Assembly (NCBI GenBank): GCA_963575745.1
Contig: CAUYUJ010008558.1
Span: forward strand, 100,001 to 164,000
Origin: Prorocentrum cordatum
Lineage: Eukaryota > Sar > Dinophyceae > Prorocentrales > Prorocentraceae
Reading direction: 5' to 3'
Length of the DNA: 64,000 nucleotides
Part shown: piece by piece, positions 20,819-31,366 of the stretch
Layout: every line of letters begins with the position of its first letter
Position numbering within the stretch: the stretch's first letter is position 1
Position numbers and translations under genes: made by a program
The notes under the pieces: model-generated
What the model was told of the DNA's origin: nothing
The model's database searches: none
The model's input: only the letters and a program-made list of their open reading frames with translations

Positions 20819-22389
20819 AATGTCGCTCCTGTTAGAAGACCCCAACCTACGCGCCGCGACTGAAGTGGGGCGCTGGAAGGGCTGCAAGCAGATCGCGGCC
20901 GAGGCCACCGCGCTCACGCGAGACCAACTCACGCCCTGCCCTGGCGCTGCAAACGACCAGGCGGCGTCGGAGGCGCAGCTTTTGACGCGCAGGTCGGTCT
21001 CGCGGGCGATCTGGGGGCGGCTGCCGCCGCGGATAGGGCGAGCCGCCCTTCGAGTCCAGGATTGAGTCATCTCGCCGCAAGACGGAAGACACCTGTCGGA
21101 AGCTTCGCGTCGGGCGCACTTCAAACGCCTTCGCCTGCGTCGAGCGCGCGCATAATCCAGCGCCCGGCATGCGCCCCAGCAGGGCAGGGCTCCGGAGGTT
21201 GCGCGGCCGCAGAAGCAGGCGATATTCTTGCAGAAGCGTAGTCGCGCCTGGGCACCGCTCTCTCGGATGCGCATCGTCGCGGGCATTCGCCTGAATTCGA
21301 ACGGCGGCGTCGTCGCCGAGCCGCTGGCGCAAGTTGCCGCGCTGCAGCAGCACTGGCTTCCCATCTTCGCTCATGGGCGCGCGGGCGAGAATGAGCTCGA
21401 GACCTTCGCCAGGCAAGACGCCCCGCCCAACGTCTTCACGCCGATCTTCAGCATCCCATCGGCGACGGCGATGCGTCGCATTGCCCATCGCGCTCGCGCG
21501 TCGGCCCCCGGCCCTGATCGGCCCCCCTACTCGGCGCGCCTCATCGCGGATAGCGCGCTGGAGGCCTTGGGGGAAGTCGCGCGGGACTTCCGCCCCCCCG
21601 CCGGGGCTCACCTTCGATGATTCGCTGTTTTCGCGCGTCCCGCTGGGCAGCGGAGACTCCGACGCGTTCTGCTGCATTCGCGAGCCTTGCAATCTGAGAC
21701 CCATCTCGCGCAGCGGCGCCGACTCGAAGCTGTTCGCGGGCGCTCTCAATTTCCAGCTTCGTCGCCAGGTCGAAGCTCGCGCGCGCCCCGTCCAGCGGGG
21801 CCCCATCAAATGCCGCAACTTCTGCAACGGTATCGTTCTCGTCGGCGCGCGGGGGCGAATGGCTGGCCTGTCCGAGCTCGCATGTCAACAGCTTCCGTTG
21901 CTCCCGTTCTTCGACGCCGTTGTTGCCCTCCCCTCTTTGATGGGACATTGCTTCTTAAGGGCCCTCGGCCAGTTCCAGTTCGAGCGCGGTTTCATCATTG
22001 CCATTGAAGCTCTCTGCGACCCCGCCATGGGCTGCGCCATCGCGCAGGGCAGCGAGCACTTCGTCTGCCCCCTGGCCTCAGGGGTCGCCCAGGCCTGCCC
22101 GCCCTTGGGCGCCGCCCGGGCCATCGCCGCGGGCGCAATCATCCGCGCCGCCCGCGAGGCGGCATCCGCCGCCGCGGGGGGCGCGGCCGCAGCCTGCGCG
22201 GACAACCTCGCCGTCCACGCCGCAAAGCTGACGACGATCGCCCCCCTGCCGCAGGTCTTCCACAGGGCTGCGTTCCAGGACAACTTGCATCTGGATACCA
22301 AGAAGCGTGTCCGTGTTCCGCTGCAGGCGGAGCTGGCCCCGCAGTTGCCGTGCTTTGGTCTCCGCCTTCCTCGAATGCAATCTTCCTGA
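20818..22389 (+). pseudogene. LINE reverse transcriptase (linker, fingers and palm)
   Basis: The linker reads SLLLEDPNLRAATEV and RSVSRAIWG near 20,823-21,020. From about 21,228 a frame reads RAWAPLSRMRIVAGI, VAALQQHWLPIFA and RARASAPGPDRPPYSA, the usual pre-RT block. A frameshift near 21,600 leads to CCIREPCNLRPISRSGADSK and ARPVQRGPIKCRNFCNGIV. Motif A is FFDAVVALPS (Asp 21,913-21,915), motif B SGVAQACPPLG (22,078-22,110), and motif C ACADNLAV (22,201-22,206), where the second catalytic Asp is Asn. The palm is followed by LHLDTKKRVRVPLQAEL. The enzyme would prime cDNA synthesis at the nicked target. Frameshifts and the CADN change make it dead. Confidence 0.85.
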
Positions 22390-23530
22390 GTGGCTCGGTT
22401 CCGCGGTGGCGGTGGAGGGCTTGCGCCTGGGCGCCCGCGGTGGGCCCGCGGCGGATGGGGGTTTCCAGCGGGCGGCCGCTGGCTCCAAGCGGCGGCGGAG
22501 GGTCGCGGCCATCGAGGCCTCTGCCTCGCCAGTGGATGCGACTGCCAGGCCATGCCAACCCTCTGGTCTCACTGTGCGGGCTACCTGGCGCAGTTCTTCG
22601 ACCTGCCGCTGATCCTGCGGCGCAGGGAGATCCGCGCCGCCCCGGCGCGCTCCGCCCGAAGGGCGCCCGCGCGCTCAGCGCGCGGATGCCTGGGGCGGCC
22701 CCGCGGCCCATGCTGCTTTACGCTTTGGGCCCACCATGGCGGGCAGCGTCGTTCACCGTCGCGCAGCGGCCCCGGCTCAGCCGCCAGTTCGAGGACCTGA
22801 TCCAGGAGCCCCGCGGTTTGGTGGGCCACCTCATGGGCCGCTGGCCCCCGTCGTTCTGGAAGGGGCCGACTGCCGTGATCCATGGGTTTGCGGCCATCGC
22901 CCGCAGGTCCTCGCCGACGGCGCCTGATCGCCGCCATCGCGACCTCGAAGGGGTCATCGCTCAGCGCGCAGCGCGATATGCCGCCGCCCTGGGCCGCCCC
23001 GCCAAGCCGCGGCGCATCTTCGGTCGCGCGCTGACGGAGCCTGGGCGCAGGGCGACTTCGACGTCACTCTGACGAAGAGGCTGGTCGCCTGGTTCGGGGC
23101 CGAGGGCCCGCCGCGGTTCAGGGGCCATATGATGTCCGTCGCGCCATTGTGCGGCTGGGCCACGCTCCGCACACGCGCCGGCGGGCGGCGCGCGAGCTCG
23201 CGGATGCGCGTGACACCTGAGGCGGGCGGGCGTCGCTTCGGGTGAGAGGTCGCCCCGGGCGCCGTCGCCAACTACTGGCGGCGCCCGCGGCCCGCCCACT
23301 TCGCCTGCTCGCCGAGGGCGTTCTCCCGGGCGAATGTGGCGGATCGTCTCGGGCTGGCCTCTTCGTGCGATGGGCGCGGAGATTTCGCGTTGTCGATGAC
23401 AATCTAGCGTTTGGTGCTCGGCTGCTATATGCGCCTGGAGGCGAAGCGCATGCCCGAGAACCTCTGCAAGCGCGACGACCACATGCAGGCGCGCTCCGCC
23501 GCGCTCGACAGGCCCCGCGAGCCCTCCGCC
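22340..23530 (+). pseudogene. LINE RT thumb and C-terminal region, frameshifted
   Basis: Downstream of the palm, pieces in different frames keep the order seen in relatives. VSAFLECNLPEWLGSAVAVE and LRLGARGGPAADGGFQRA lie at about 22,360-22,480. GYLAQFFDLPLILRRREIRA lies at about 22,580-22,640. Thumb-like runs such as FTVAQRPRLSRQFEDLIQEP lie at 22,750-22,810. Remnants at 23,090-23,530 (LVAWFGAEGPPRFRGHMM, LCGWATLRTRA, RLEAKRMPENLCKRDD) fall where the C-terminal part should be. At least three frame changes are needed. No cysteine-histidine knuckle survives clearly. The 3' end is placed at the last recognisable run and is uncertain. Confidence 0.65.
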
Positions 23531-24719
23531 TAGCCGCCTAGCCCTGAGCAGAGGAGTTCCGCGGCCGACCGCGGGCGCGGAAGGAGACTCGCGCTCTTCC
23601 GCCCCGCCGCCGCCCCCCCCCCGCCCCCTGGCCCGCGTCGGCAAGGACAGGGGCCCGAGCGAGGGCGAGCGGCAGTTCTGGGAAGGGGGGCCCAGGGAGG
23701 ATCCAGGTCGGAGACAACGAGGCCCCCGACGTCAGGGCAGTGCCCCCGAAGAACACGAAAGAAGAGACCATGGCGAAACTGGGCCAGTTCTCGGGCCGCA
23801 ACCCGAGGGAGGCAATAGAGATGCCGATAGTCTTCGCGGGAGGCAAGACGTCTGTCGGCGGCGCGCAAGTCGGATCTGGAGAGGACGGTGGAACGAGAAT
23901 TCCAGCGCCGGCGCCGCTGAGAGTGAAGGGGGGTGCTGCATTGGCGAGGATATTTCGGAGCGCAGAAACCCCGGGGCAGAATGCCAGACCGCGACTGTCG
24001 CGGACGAGCACTTACACTGCCCCTTGGACGGCGTCAGCGCCGAGCCCTGAGAGCTCCGCCCCCCGGGGGGGCCGCGCCCGGGCAGTCGGGCATTGCAGGC
24101 GCGCCCAACAGCGGACAAGCGTAGCAGAAGAGACATCTTTCAGATGATGAAAAGATAGCGGAGTCAATCAGCATGGGCGACTTGCGCCTTGCCAAGCTTA
24201 GACGCTTTGCCCCGCATGGTAAAATATAAGTTTTGGCCCTAAAGTTTCGACAAGGGCGGGGGGCGGCGTTGCAGAGAAACGCTTCGGGGAGAGGCCCCCC
24301 TCGTAGCAGCCAGTCCGCCCGCCCTAGTCAGTGGCCGATATCTTCAGTTTTGGCGACGCGAGAGTTCATCTACATCCCCTTGCCCCATTGCAGCGCCGGA
24401 GAGACGGGGGGCGGGGGATCTTGCGCGCGCGGCGCGCGCGCACTGTAGAGATGGGTCACGGACGGCGGGGGGAAGAGTGGGGCCATATTCCAGAGTGCCA
24501 CGTGGGTTCCTCGGGGCACATGGGCACTGCACTTCAGCCTCTATCGATGACCTTCGTCACCCGCGGCCCGCCCGGCTCAGCGACGGCCCAGGCGCGCGAG
24601 CGTCGCGCGCCAACGGGGGCATCTCAAAGTGCAGGGCGCTGGGGGCTGTCCGTGGCCATCGCGGGCAGCGACGGGCCATGGCCTTAAGGCCGCTGCAGCA
24701 AAGGGGTTCGGGCATTACA
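23531..24719. other. No gene recognised
   Basis: GC-rich DNA with C-rich runs (23,605-23,625) and many overlapping frames. 24,120-24,230 is AT-richer. Nothing recognisable. Confidence 0.4.
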
Positions 24720-26075
24720 GGGCGATCGAGAGCCGCGAGGGTCGCGCCAAGAACGAGCCAGGGCGCGACGCATATCAGCGAGGCAATGGAAGTTAATGGA
24801 AGGGGGGCTCAGGCAGGAAGAGCGGGGCCAGCGGGATGACGAGGAGAAGATGCGACATTGGGAAGACCTGCGCATTACGAGGGGGCAGGTATGCCGATAA
24901 CAGAAATGGAAGGCTAAAGGAGCCGCGCGGGCAGCCCAGTCCCCGGGGCAGATCCAGGCGGCGAAGGCGCCCATAAAAACCGAGGGAGGATTTAAGAACA
25001 CGCTCCGCAATCAGAGGAACAAGATGGCCGCCGAGGGGCCCAAGGAGATGTCAGAGGCACTGCTGGAGGGCATCATAATGAATGGGGGCATCTGGGCAGC
25101 CTTCAGCAAAGCAGGGCAATGCATGGCAGATGCTTTGAGATGCGCAGAGGAATCTGACATCCTGCAGAACAAGCACATGGCCATGGACGCACATGACGAA
25201 GAAGCGCTGAACGCAGCCAAGAAAGAACTGGGAGACAAGGAGAAGGAGCTGCACGTGATGGGCCACTACAAGACGGCGAAGAACCTAGGGAATAATCAGA
25301 CAATGCACATCAGGGCGCTGGACTTCGTGGACAAGTGGAACGCTAACATGCAACTGTTCAACGTGCGCGGGAGGAGCGCAGGATGGGACAAAAAGAAAGA
25401 ACATTGCCTGCTCGTGCGGACTCGCCTTCCCCAACGGGCTGTGGCGGACAGGCCCTGGCCCTAACTCGAGGGGGGCGCCGGTGGAAGCTCCGGCGCAAGG
25501 TGGGCTGGGCACAGCTGGCGATGGCGCGGGAGAACCACCCAGAAGACGCGCCCATGAGAGAGTGGGTGGACAAGACGAAGCATGACTTCGGCAGGGACTG
25601 CGAGAAGTGGCCCGGCATCGGGTGCAGGGCGAAGTTCCGCCCGCGCAGGAGGGGGCCCTCAATGGCGGCGAAGCTCAAGGTAAGGAAAAGTGGGAAGCGT
25701 TCGCATCGGACAGGCCGCCGCAGAAGCTAGACGACGCCATCGTGGAGGAAGGCTGCAAGTTCTACGACGTCGCCCAGAAGATGGGTCCAGAGGAGCTGCT
25801 CGAGCTGATCCCAATATCCTCCCCGATGACGCACCAGGTCGAGGGCTGCGCGCCAATCGCAAGGCGCCCAGCGGGCGCGTTGGAAAGAGCAGGGAAGAGG
25901 GCACTCGCGACGCAGAGCTGTCGCGAGCTGGCGCTGAAGATCTCGCAGAACGACGCGGGGAACCTCTGCGGTGCCGCGAAGGTTGCCTCGGAGAAGATGA
26001 AGAACGAGGGCGCACTCGACCCGGAGGAGGTTCAGAGGTTCAAAAAGCGCCAGCAGTTCCAAGACAGCACGAAGA
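24720..26075 (+). pseudogene. Unrecognised charged, helical protein remnant
   Basis: A plus frame from about 24,720 reads charged residues (KMRHWEDLRITRGQVCR), has a TAA near 24,898, then KWKAKGAARAAQSPGQIQA. It runs into the open stretch at 25,024-25,464: KEMSEALLEGIIMNGGIWAA, DAHDEEALNAAKKELGDKEK and IRALDFVDKWNANMQLFN. Another frame continues it at 25,480-25,720 (MARENHPEDAPMREWVDKTK, then HDFGRDCEKWPGIGC). A third continues at 25,700-26,075 (PPQKLDDAIVEEGCKFYDV, then EKMKNEGALDPEEVQRFKKR). The consistent order, low-complexity-free composition and Lys/Glu-rich helices look like one real protein with two frameshifts or introns. I recognise no domain. It abuts a truncated LINE, so it might belong to a mobile element. 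Confidence 0.5.
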
Positions 26076-26076
26076 C

Positions 26077-27438
26077 CCCGTTGGATGGCATGACCTCTGC
26101 TTTGGCATGCGCTGTTTACTTGGCGGGCTTGGCCCGCTCTACGATTGCCTCAATCGTCTTCGCGATGCAGTTGGTCTTGCACTCGACTTTTCGAAGTGCC
26201 AGATATTGCTTGTGTGCAGCCTCCTCCAGGAACCCCTCATTGACTTCCTTGAGGAACTTGGCGATCCGTTTCCCCAACTGGAAATTGCCACGCGTCTCAA
26301 ATATCTCGGTATGTGGATTGGGGAGAGGGCTCATGAAGTTGCTTGGGAGGATAATGTAGATACGCTCTACAAGCGTACTAGGGAGATTCGGGACCTTGGG
26401 CTTGGGCCGGCGCAGTCCATCGTTCTTTGTCGTACGTTCTGTATTTCTTTATTATATGTTGTGGCGCAGCTTCGTCCTCCCTCCATGGTTCTGCGCGCCC
26501 CCCTATCGCTGTTGTGTTCGTCTACTGACGGCAGGTCCTAACCGAGCTATCTCAGATGACATGTGTCTATCGTTGCGGCAGTTGGGTGTTTCCCTTGAGT
26601 TTCCGCACATTGAGCAGATTGCGGCAGCCACGCGTGCGCGTTCATTGCACGCTGTGATGTGATAGGACGATTGCGAGATGACTTTGAAGCCGTCTTTCGC
26701 GACGACGACTGGTGCCCTGCAAGACGATTTGCTGACCGTGTTCCCCAGTCTTTTGTCACCCGCCTGTGCCAGTATCAAGGTTGGTTACGCAGCCAGCAGG
26801 TCGATATTAGAATTGATCGTCCTGATGTCCAGAAGCAGTACATGAAGAAACTTGCACTAACCTACCGTCCGAAAACCTCCCCGACTCATGCGTTACATCG
26901 TCGTGTGTGTGCATGGCTCCCTGGCGTTACTATTCCTATGATTGGATCTGTTGTCTCAAAACGTAGATCAATGGTGTCTTCTACGAACATGTATGTCCAT
27001 CTCGCTGTTGTTAGTCTTCTTGCCCGCTCGTTGTGTATATCCTCTCGTTTTCAGTCAACGGCTCGGGGTTGCATGATGGGCTGCACCTCTGGTGCCCAGG
27101 ATTTAGATGACTTGAAACACGATTGTCGTTGTGCTCCCCTTCGACGTCTCTTCTTTCAATGGATGGGCACGTGGACCCCGAGGCCTCCTGAGGGCTTGCC
27201 CTGGCTTTCCTCCGACCTTCTTTTTCACGTAATGGGGCCTGGCCAGCGGCTGCTCTTTGCTTTGCTTTGCGATGCTTTTGTTAGTGCGAGCCATTATTTT
27301 CGTCTGCGTCTTGCTGGGGCCCCCCAGCAAACATGTGAGGCCCGTCTACGTGTTCTTGCACGTCGGCACAGTGCGCCACGACAGATCTGGGCCCTCCGCA
27401 GTCGCGAATTCTGGCGCTCTGCTGGTCTCTCGCGCTGA
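26077..27438 (+). pseudogene. 5'-truncated LINE: end of RT and C-terminal domain
   Basis: The homology starts abruptly at the position of the YADD motif (WHDLCFGMRCLLGGLGPLYD), then VGLALDFSKCQILLV and RLKYLGMWIGERAHEVAWED to about 26,480. After a frameshift, CVRLLTAGPNRAISDDM and ATRARSLHAVM follow. A TGA near 26,660 is followed by a third frame, open to 27,438, with LRDDFEAVFRDDDWCP. Near 27,060-27,150 it has a knuckle-like GCMMGC, DLKHDCRC run, and then LLFALLCDAFVSASHYFRLR. The order matches the thumb and C-terminal Cys-His region of dinoflagellate LINEs. Loss of everything upstream is the usual result of incomplete reverse transcription. The base composition is less GC-rich than the LINE at 16-23.5 kb, so it is a different lineage. 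Confidence 0.8.
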
Positions 27439-28600
27439 GTGGCCGTTTATGCTTGGGGGGCGTTTGTGGCCAAGTGTTTGTTTCTGCCAAGCTTCAAGAC
27501 CGCTTGTGCCCGTTCTCGCTGCCGTCGGCCTCTGCACCCGTCGCGGGGCGGAGGGCGCGAGCTTGCGGTCGTTTCGCCGTCCGCTTGCTTGAGGCCCGAG
27601 GACTCCATGGACCCCTAGAGTGCCCTCTAGCCCCGGAAGCAAAACAAAAAAACACGTTGGGTGGCACCGAAATCTTCGAGAAATGCTCCAATTCGAGGCA
27701 GGCGGTCAGCTCCAGCGGCCACGAGCGAGAGAGCCCACTTGCAACGCCAATCTGTGCATTGGCGAGGATCTCTCGGAGTGCGACACTAGGCAGGCAGGGC
27801 GGGTAGACTCAGCGGGGCTATTGCTAACGGGGACATCCCGGCGCGAGGGCCCTCGAGAGAGTGATCGCGCTGGCGGCGTCTTGGAACGCGATCTTTTGGA
27901 GTGCCAACGGGCGCGCTACAGCAGGGAACGCGGGTGGAAACAATGAGATAATCACGGAGGCTTCCAGGGCGCGTCGTCGAGGGCCCCGCCAGAACAGAAG
28001 GACTGGGGGAGGAAGTGTAAACCAGCCTCCCACATGCCGCGACTATCAGCATGCTTTCCTCGACCTACGCTTCGAGGGGGCACTGCGGGATACTGCTGCA
28101 GGGTAGCAGGGTACAGATGCGACAGCGCATGGGGGAACCATCGGCCAGTGCGCTCTGGAAGAGAAGTGAGCTTAGAGAGAGACAGGAGATCATAGGGTAG
28201 TAATAAAACCTGTTGGGAGTACGATTCGGCCCACCAGCAAAAGTTTGGAAAGCTTGGCCCCCCCGATTCCCCTCCTCTTCTCCTTTAGACAGGTCGCGTC
28301 GTCGTCTCCCCCCCCCCTCGCTTGGGACCCCTGCTCGCCCAGCGCGCCCCTGGTATCATGGGCGCGCGAGCGGGCCGACAGCTGCTCCCCCCCGCACTGA
28401 CCCGCAGGGGCTCGCACTCACAAGGTATCGAGCCTTTCTTACGGAGCCACCTCGGAGTTCGGCCCTTGAAGCTTCGGGGTATGCCCCCTGCCGGCCCCAG
28501 TGAGAAGTCAGGGCTGCTGCGCAACCTAATCACGGGGGATTTTGCCAGTCGCGCGCAATGCACCAGTGTAGGCGTTGACGTTGACCCTCTTATGCGGATG
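27439..28600. other. No gene recognised
   Basis: Overlapping short frames on both strands and no repeats of note. 28,250-28,330 is C-rich. Confidence 0.4.
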
Positions 28601-28860
28601 TCCTGTCCTGGCCTCCACCTCCTCCTCCCTTGCCCCCTCCTCGGTGCGTTCCGCTCCTCCATTTACTCCTCCCTCACCCTCCGTCCCCCTCGGCCCCCCC
28701 GTGCTTGCACGGCGCCCCGCCGCCCCCTCGTCGTCGTCCCCGCCGTCGTCGCCGTCCCCCTCGCCGTTACCTCTGCCTCCTCCTTCTCCTCCTCCTTTTC
28801 CTTCTCCTCGTCGCCCTCGCCGACGCCCTCGCCTTCGCCTCGTCTCCGATCTCTTCCCTC
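28601..28860. repeat. CT-rich low-complexity tract
   Basis: CCTCCTCC, CCGTCGTCGCCGTCC and TCTCCTCCTCC runs. Confidence 0.75.
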
Positions 28861-28980
28861 ATCCGCGTTCGCGGTCCTCGACAGGCCGGCGGCGCGATCG
28901 TCGAGGCGGCGCGACCCGCCGGCAAGGGGGCGGGGCGCCGAGGAAACGAGGCGGGAGGGCGCGCTGGGAGAGGAGGTCAC

Positions 28981-29160
28981 GACGACGGACGGCGACGGCG
29001 ACGGCGACGGCGGCGGCGACGACGACGACGACGACAACGACGATGACGACGCCGACGACGACGACAACAACGACGACGACGACGTCGGACGATTATGGCC
29101 GACGACGACGACGCCAACGGACGACGACGACAGACGACGGCCGACGACGACGGATGACAG
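28981..29160. repeat. (GAC)n triplet microsatellite, interrupted
   Basis: GACGGCGAC and GACGACGAC runs with scattered AAC, GAT and GCC variants. In one plus frame it codes for poly-Asp, which I treat as a by-product. Confidence 0.9.
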
Positions 29161-30010
29161 CGTCGTCTTGGTGTGCGCGCGTGGGGGGGCAGGGGGCCAC
29201 AGGAAGAGGTGGTTGGGTTTGAGGAGGATCGGCACAATGTCGTTCGAGGAGTATTCGTTGCGACATCGGCGGCCTCTTTTTTCCAGAGGATCTAGTGGGA
29301 AAAGGACGACTGTCATGAGGGCGAGGAGTGGGACGACACCGGCGAGGACGAAGGAGAGGGTGACGACGAGAACGAGGAGAAGGGGCGCTGAAAGCATGCA
29401 GCGAGGACAAGCAGGACGACGATGACGATGACGAAACCGAGGATGCGAACGAGGAACCACAACTATAATCGACGGAGGATGGAAGCGAACTCGAAGACGA
29501 GAGAACATAGGGGCAGAACTGATGGACGAGGAGTTGGAGATGGAAGATCCGGAATAGGCGACCAAGGAGGATGAAACCGTAACCAATAACGAACACAAAC
29601 AGGTTACACACATGAGGTGCGATGGGGTAGATAGGCGGTTGATAACTTGCGAGGGGAGTGCGAGGAGGCAACCTCGTTGGATGAGGATGACATTTATGAT
29701 GCGGTGGAGGAGGAGAAGGGGGAGAGAGTGTGAGTTGAAACAGATGGAGGAAGTGCGGAGGAGAGGGGGGCAAGGAAAAGGAATTGACCGAGCTGAATGG
29801 GATACGGAGGGGCATGCCGAGGATAGCCGTAGTCGTCGTGGTACAGCGCGAGGCGTATGACTCGGAGGATGAGGAGGCACGGACAGGATCAATCGGAAGG
29901 GGGGAAAACGGAGGAAGGACGTACGGCAGCGCTTGGGATCGGGACGGTGCTGGGACAAAGGCAGAGAATGCTCGCCCCGTCGTGTGGATATTCCCTGAAC
30001 GGTCCATGCA
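29161..30010. repeat. Purine-rich GA/GGA low-complexity DNA
   Basis: Dominated by GAGGA, GACGA and GGAGG words. The long minus-strand frames here are Ser/Pro/Arg low-complexity translations and are not called as genes. Confidence 0.6.
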
Positions 30011-30054
30011 CTAGAGGCTCTTACTTGTGTCCCTAAGGGATTTGGTTGGGACTG

Positions 30055-30178
30055 CGGATGTTATAATGGTGCCCGCCCGTGGGCGCCTCGCCCGTGGCCG
30101 CCCGTCGGCGCCTCGTGGGCGCCCGCCGGGCTTGCGCCACATAGCTTGCACCACATGGATTGCACCGCGCAGCTTGGA
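30055..30178. repeat. GGGCGCCTCG and GCACCACATAG short repeats
   Basis: GCCCGTGGGCGCCTCG variants (30,070-30,120) match the unit at 50.6-51.1 kb. They are followed by GCACCACATAGC-type 15-mers, the family also seen at 13.95 and 50.28 kb. The two repeat families also lie near each other at 50.3-50.6 kb. Confidence 0.65.
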
Positions 30179-30745
30179 GGGCCCGGGAGCGTTCCCAGGG
30201 AGCGCCAAGACGGGTCACGAGGACCTCCATGCGGTTCTCGGGGCCGCCAAGGCGGCACCGTGTTGCGTCCAGGCGGCTCAAGGCAGCTCAAGACTGCCCA
30301 AAGAAGCCCCCAAGCGGCTCGCAAGAGGCTTCCAAGAGATTGCCAGGAGGCGCAAGTCCACCAACATCCAAAGGACAATTTTTACAATTTGAAGATTCCG
30401 CTTTTCCGCTTCCGAGGGGCTTCTGCGGCCGCGGCATAATCCAGAGAAGGCCCCAGAGGGCCACCTGAGTTACCCAAAGAGGCTCCCGAGAGGCCCCCAA
30501 GAGGCCCCGGAGAGGTCCCTGGACGCTCCAGAGGCGCCTCCGGCATGCTCCAGAAGCCCCCAAAAGATCCCAAGAGGGCCCATGGAGTCCTGAAGACGCT
30601 CCGAAGAGGCCCTCAAGAGGCTTCAAGAGGCTCCAAAAGACCAACAGACCCCCAGGAGGGCCTCTCGGGGGCTCCACGAGACCCCCAAGACGCCTCCAAC
30701 ATGCCCCTGCGACGCTCCGCAGAGACCGCCAGGAAACCATACATT
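30179..30745 (+). repeat. AAGAGGCC-family degenerate block
   Basis: Filled with CCCAAGAGGCC, CCCCCAAGACG and TCCGGAG-like words in the forward orientation. It ends with CGAGACCCCCAAGACGCC, CCAACATGCCC and CCGCAGAGACCGC, a phrase repeated immediately after the copia element at 39,253-39,335. Confidence 0.8.
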
Positions 30746-30905
30746 CTTCTCGAAATTCTCGAGTGGAACATCTGAACAGTACTCTTCATCATTGCACTCC
30801 TCGTCGCCGTCTTCGTCATCCAAATATTATCGGAGAGGCTTCCGGGAACATCTTCTCTCCCATTATCCCTCCTTTCCCACCTCGCCCAACAAAAATCCCA
30901 AGAGG
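30746..30905. other. Link between repeat block and copia element
   Basis: Contains a half-copy of the GGGAAC hairpin (GGCTTCCGGGAACATC, 30,836-30,851) and a TCTTCGTC-rich run, so it resembles a decayed hairpin-plus-triplet module. Confidence 0.45.
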
Positions 30906-30910
30906 CCTCT

Positions 30911-31266
30911 TGTGAATATGAGGTTGATTTTGTACTGTTTAGGACGGAGTTTCCGACTCCCTAATTCAACCAACTGCACGTGCCCGTATCGTTTCTATCT
31001 TCCGCAGCCGTCTGGCCTAGTGCCAGCCGCCTGGCCCTTTTTGGTGACAGATAAACCTGGTCCGAAGCTCAGGGGGACCGCACGCGTGTGATGGCAACAT
31101 CATTCTCAATATGTTGCTCTCGCTTGCTCTCTCTCTTCTGGCTGGATATCTGAAGCTCTGTCGAGCACCTCGTCTACAGTCGAAGTGATATTCCAACGCT
31201 CTGTCGAGCACACCCCGCCACCGAGACGTTCCTCTACGTGACGTGTATCAGAGACTAGAGCGTGCA

Positions 31267-31309
<43 letters not shown>

Positions 31310-31353
31310 CGAAGTGTAAGGCTGAGATCCGTGGATAACACGCTCCACTGACA
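30911..31353 (+). repeat. 5' LTR of the copia element
   Basis: Begins TGTGAATATGAGG and ends CGCTCCACTGACA. It aligns along its whole length with 38,849-39,252, with scattered differences. It contains TCTGTCGAGCAC twice and a TA run (31,266-31,312) that is missing from the 3' LTR, which accounts for most of the length difference. Confidence 0.95.
31266..31312. repeat. (TA)n microsatellite inside the 5' LTR
   Basis: A TATATATA run interrupted by one TGTA. The 3' LTR has a short non-repetitive sequence at the equivalent place. Confidence 0.95.
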
Positions 31354-31366
31354 TTGGTAGCGGGAC
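31354..31366 (+). other. Primer-binding site
   Basis: TTGGTAGCGGGAC follows the 5' LTR directly. Its first bases TGGTAGC resemble the complement of an initiator methionine tRNA 3' end, the usual copia primer. The rest of the match is imperfect. Confidence 0.6.

Larger units (their letters stand above)
16013..23530 (+). mobile_element. Probable long LINE (non-LTR) retrotransposon, nested insertions
   Basis: In one orientation and in the expected order there is a gag-like ORF1 (16.0-17.8 kb), an APE-type endonuclease (17.8-19.7 kb) and a reverse transcriptase with its C-terminal region (20.8-23.5 kb). The endonuclease is split by about 1.1 kb of unrecognised DNA. A (TAGCTT)n element (19,739-20,818) separates endonuclease from RT. 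The 5' end may be the spliced-leader relict. Treating this as one element is inference. An alternative is two LINE fragments lying side by side, because roughly 100 bp of linker expected between endonuclease and RT is not visible. Confidence 0.6.
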
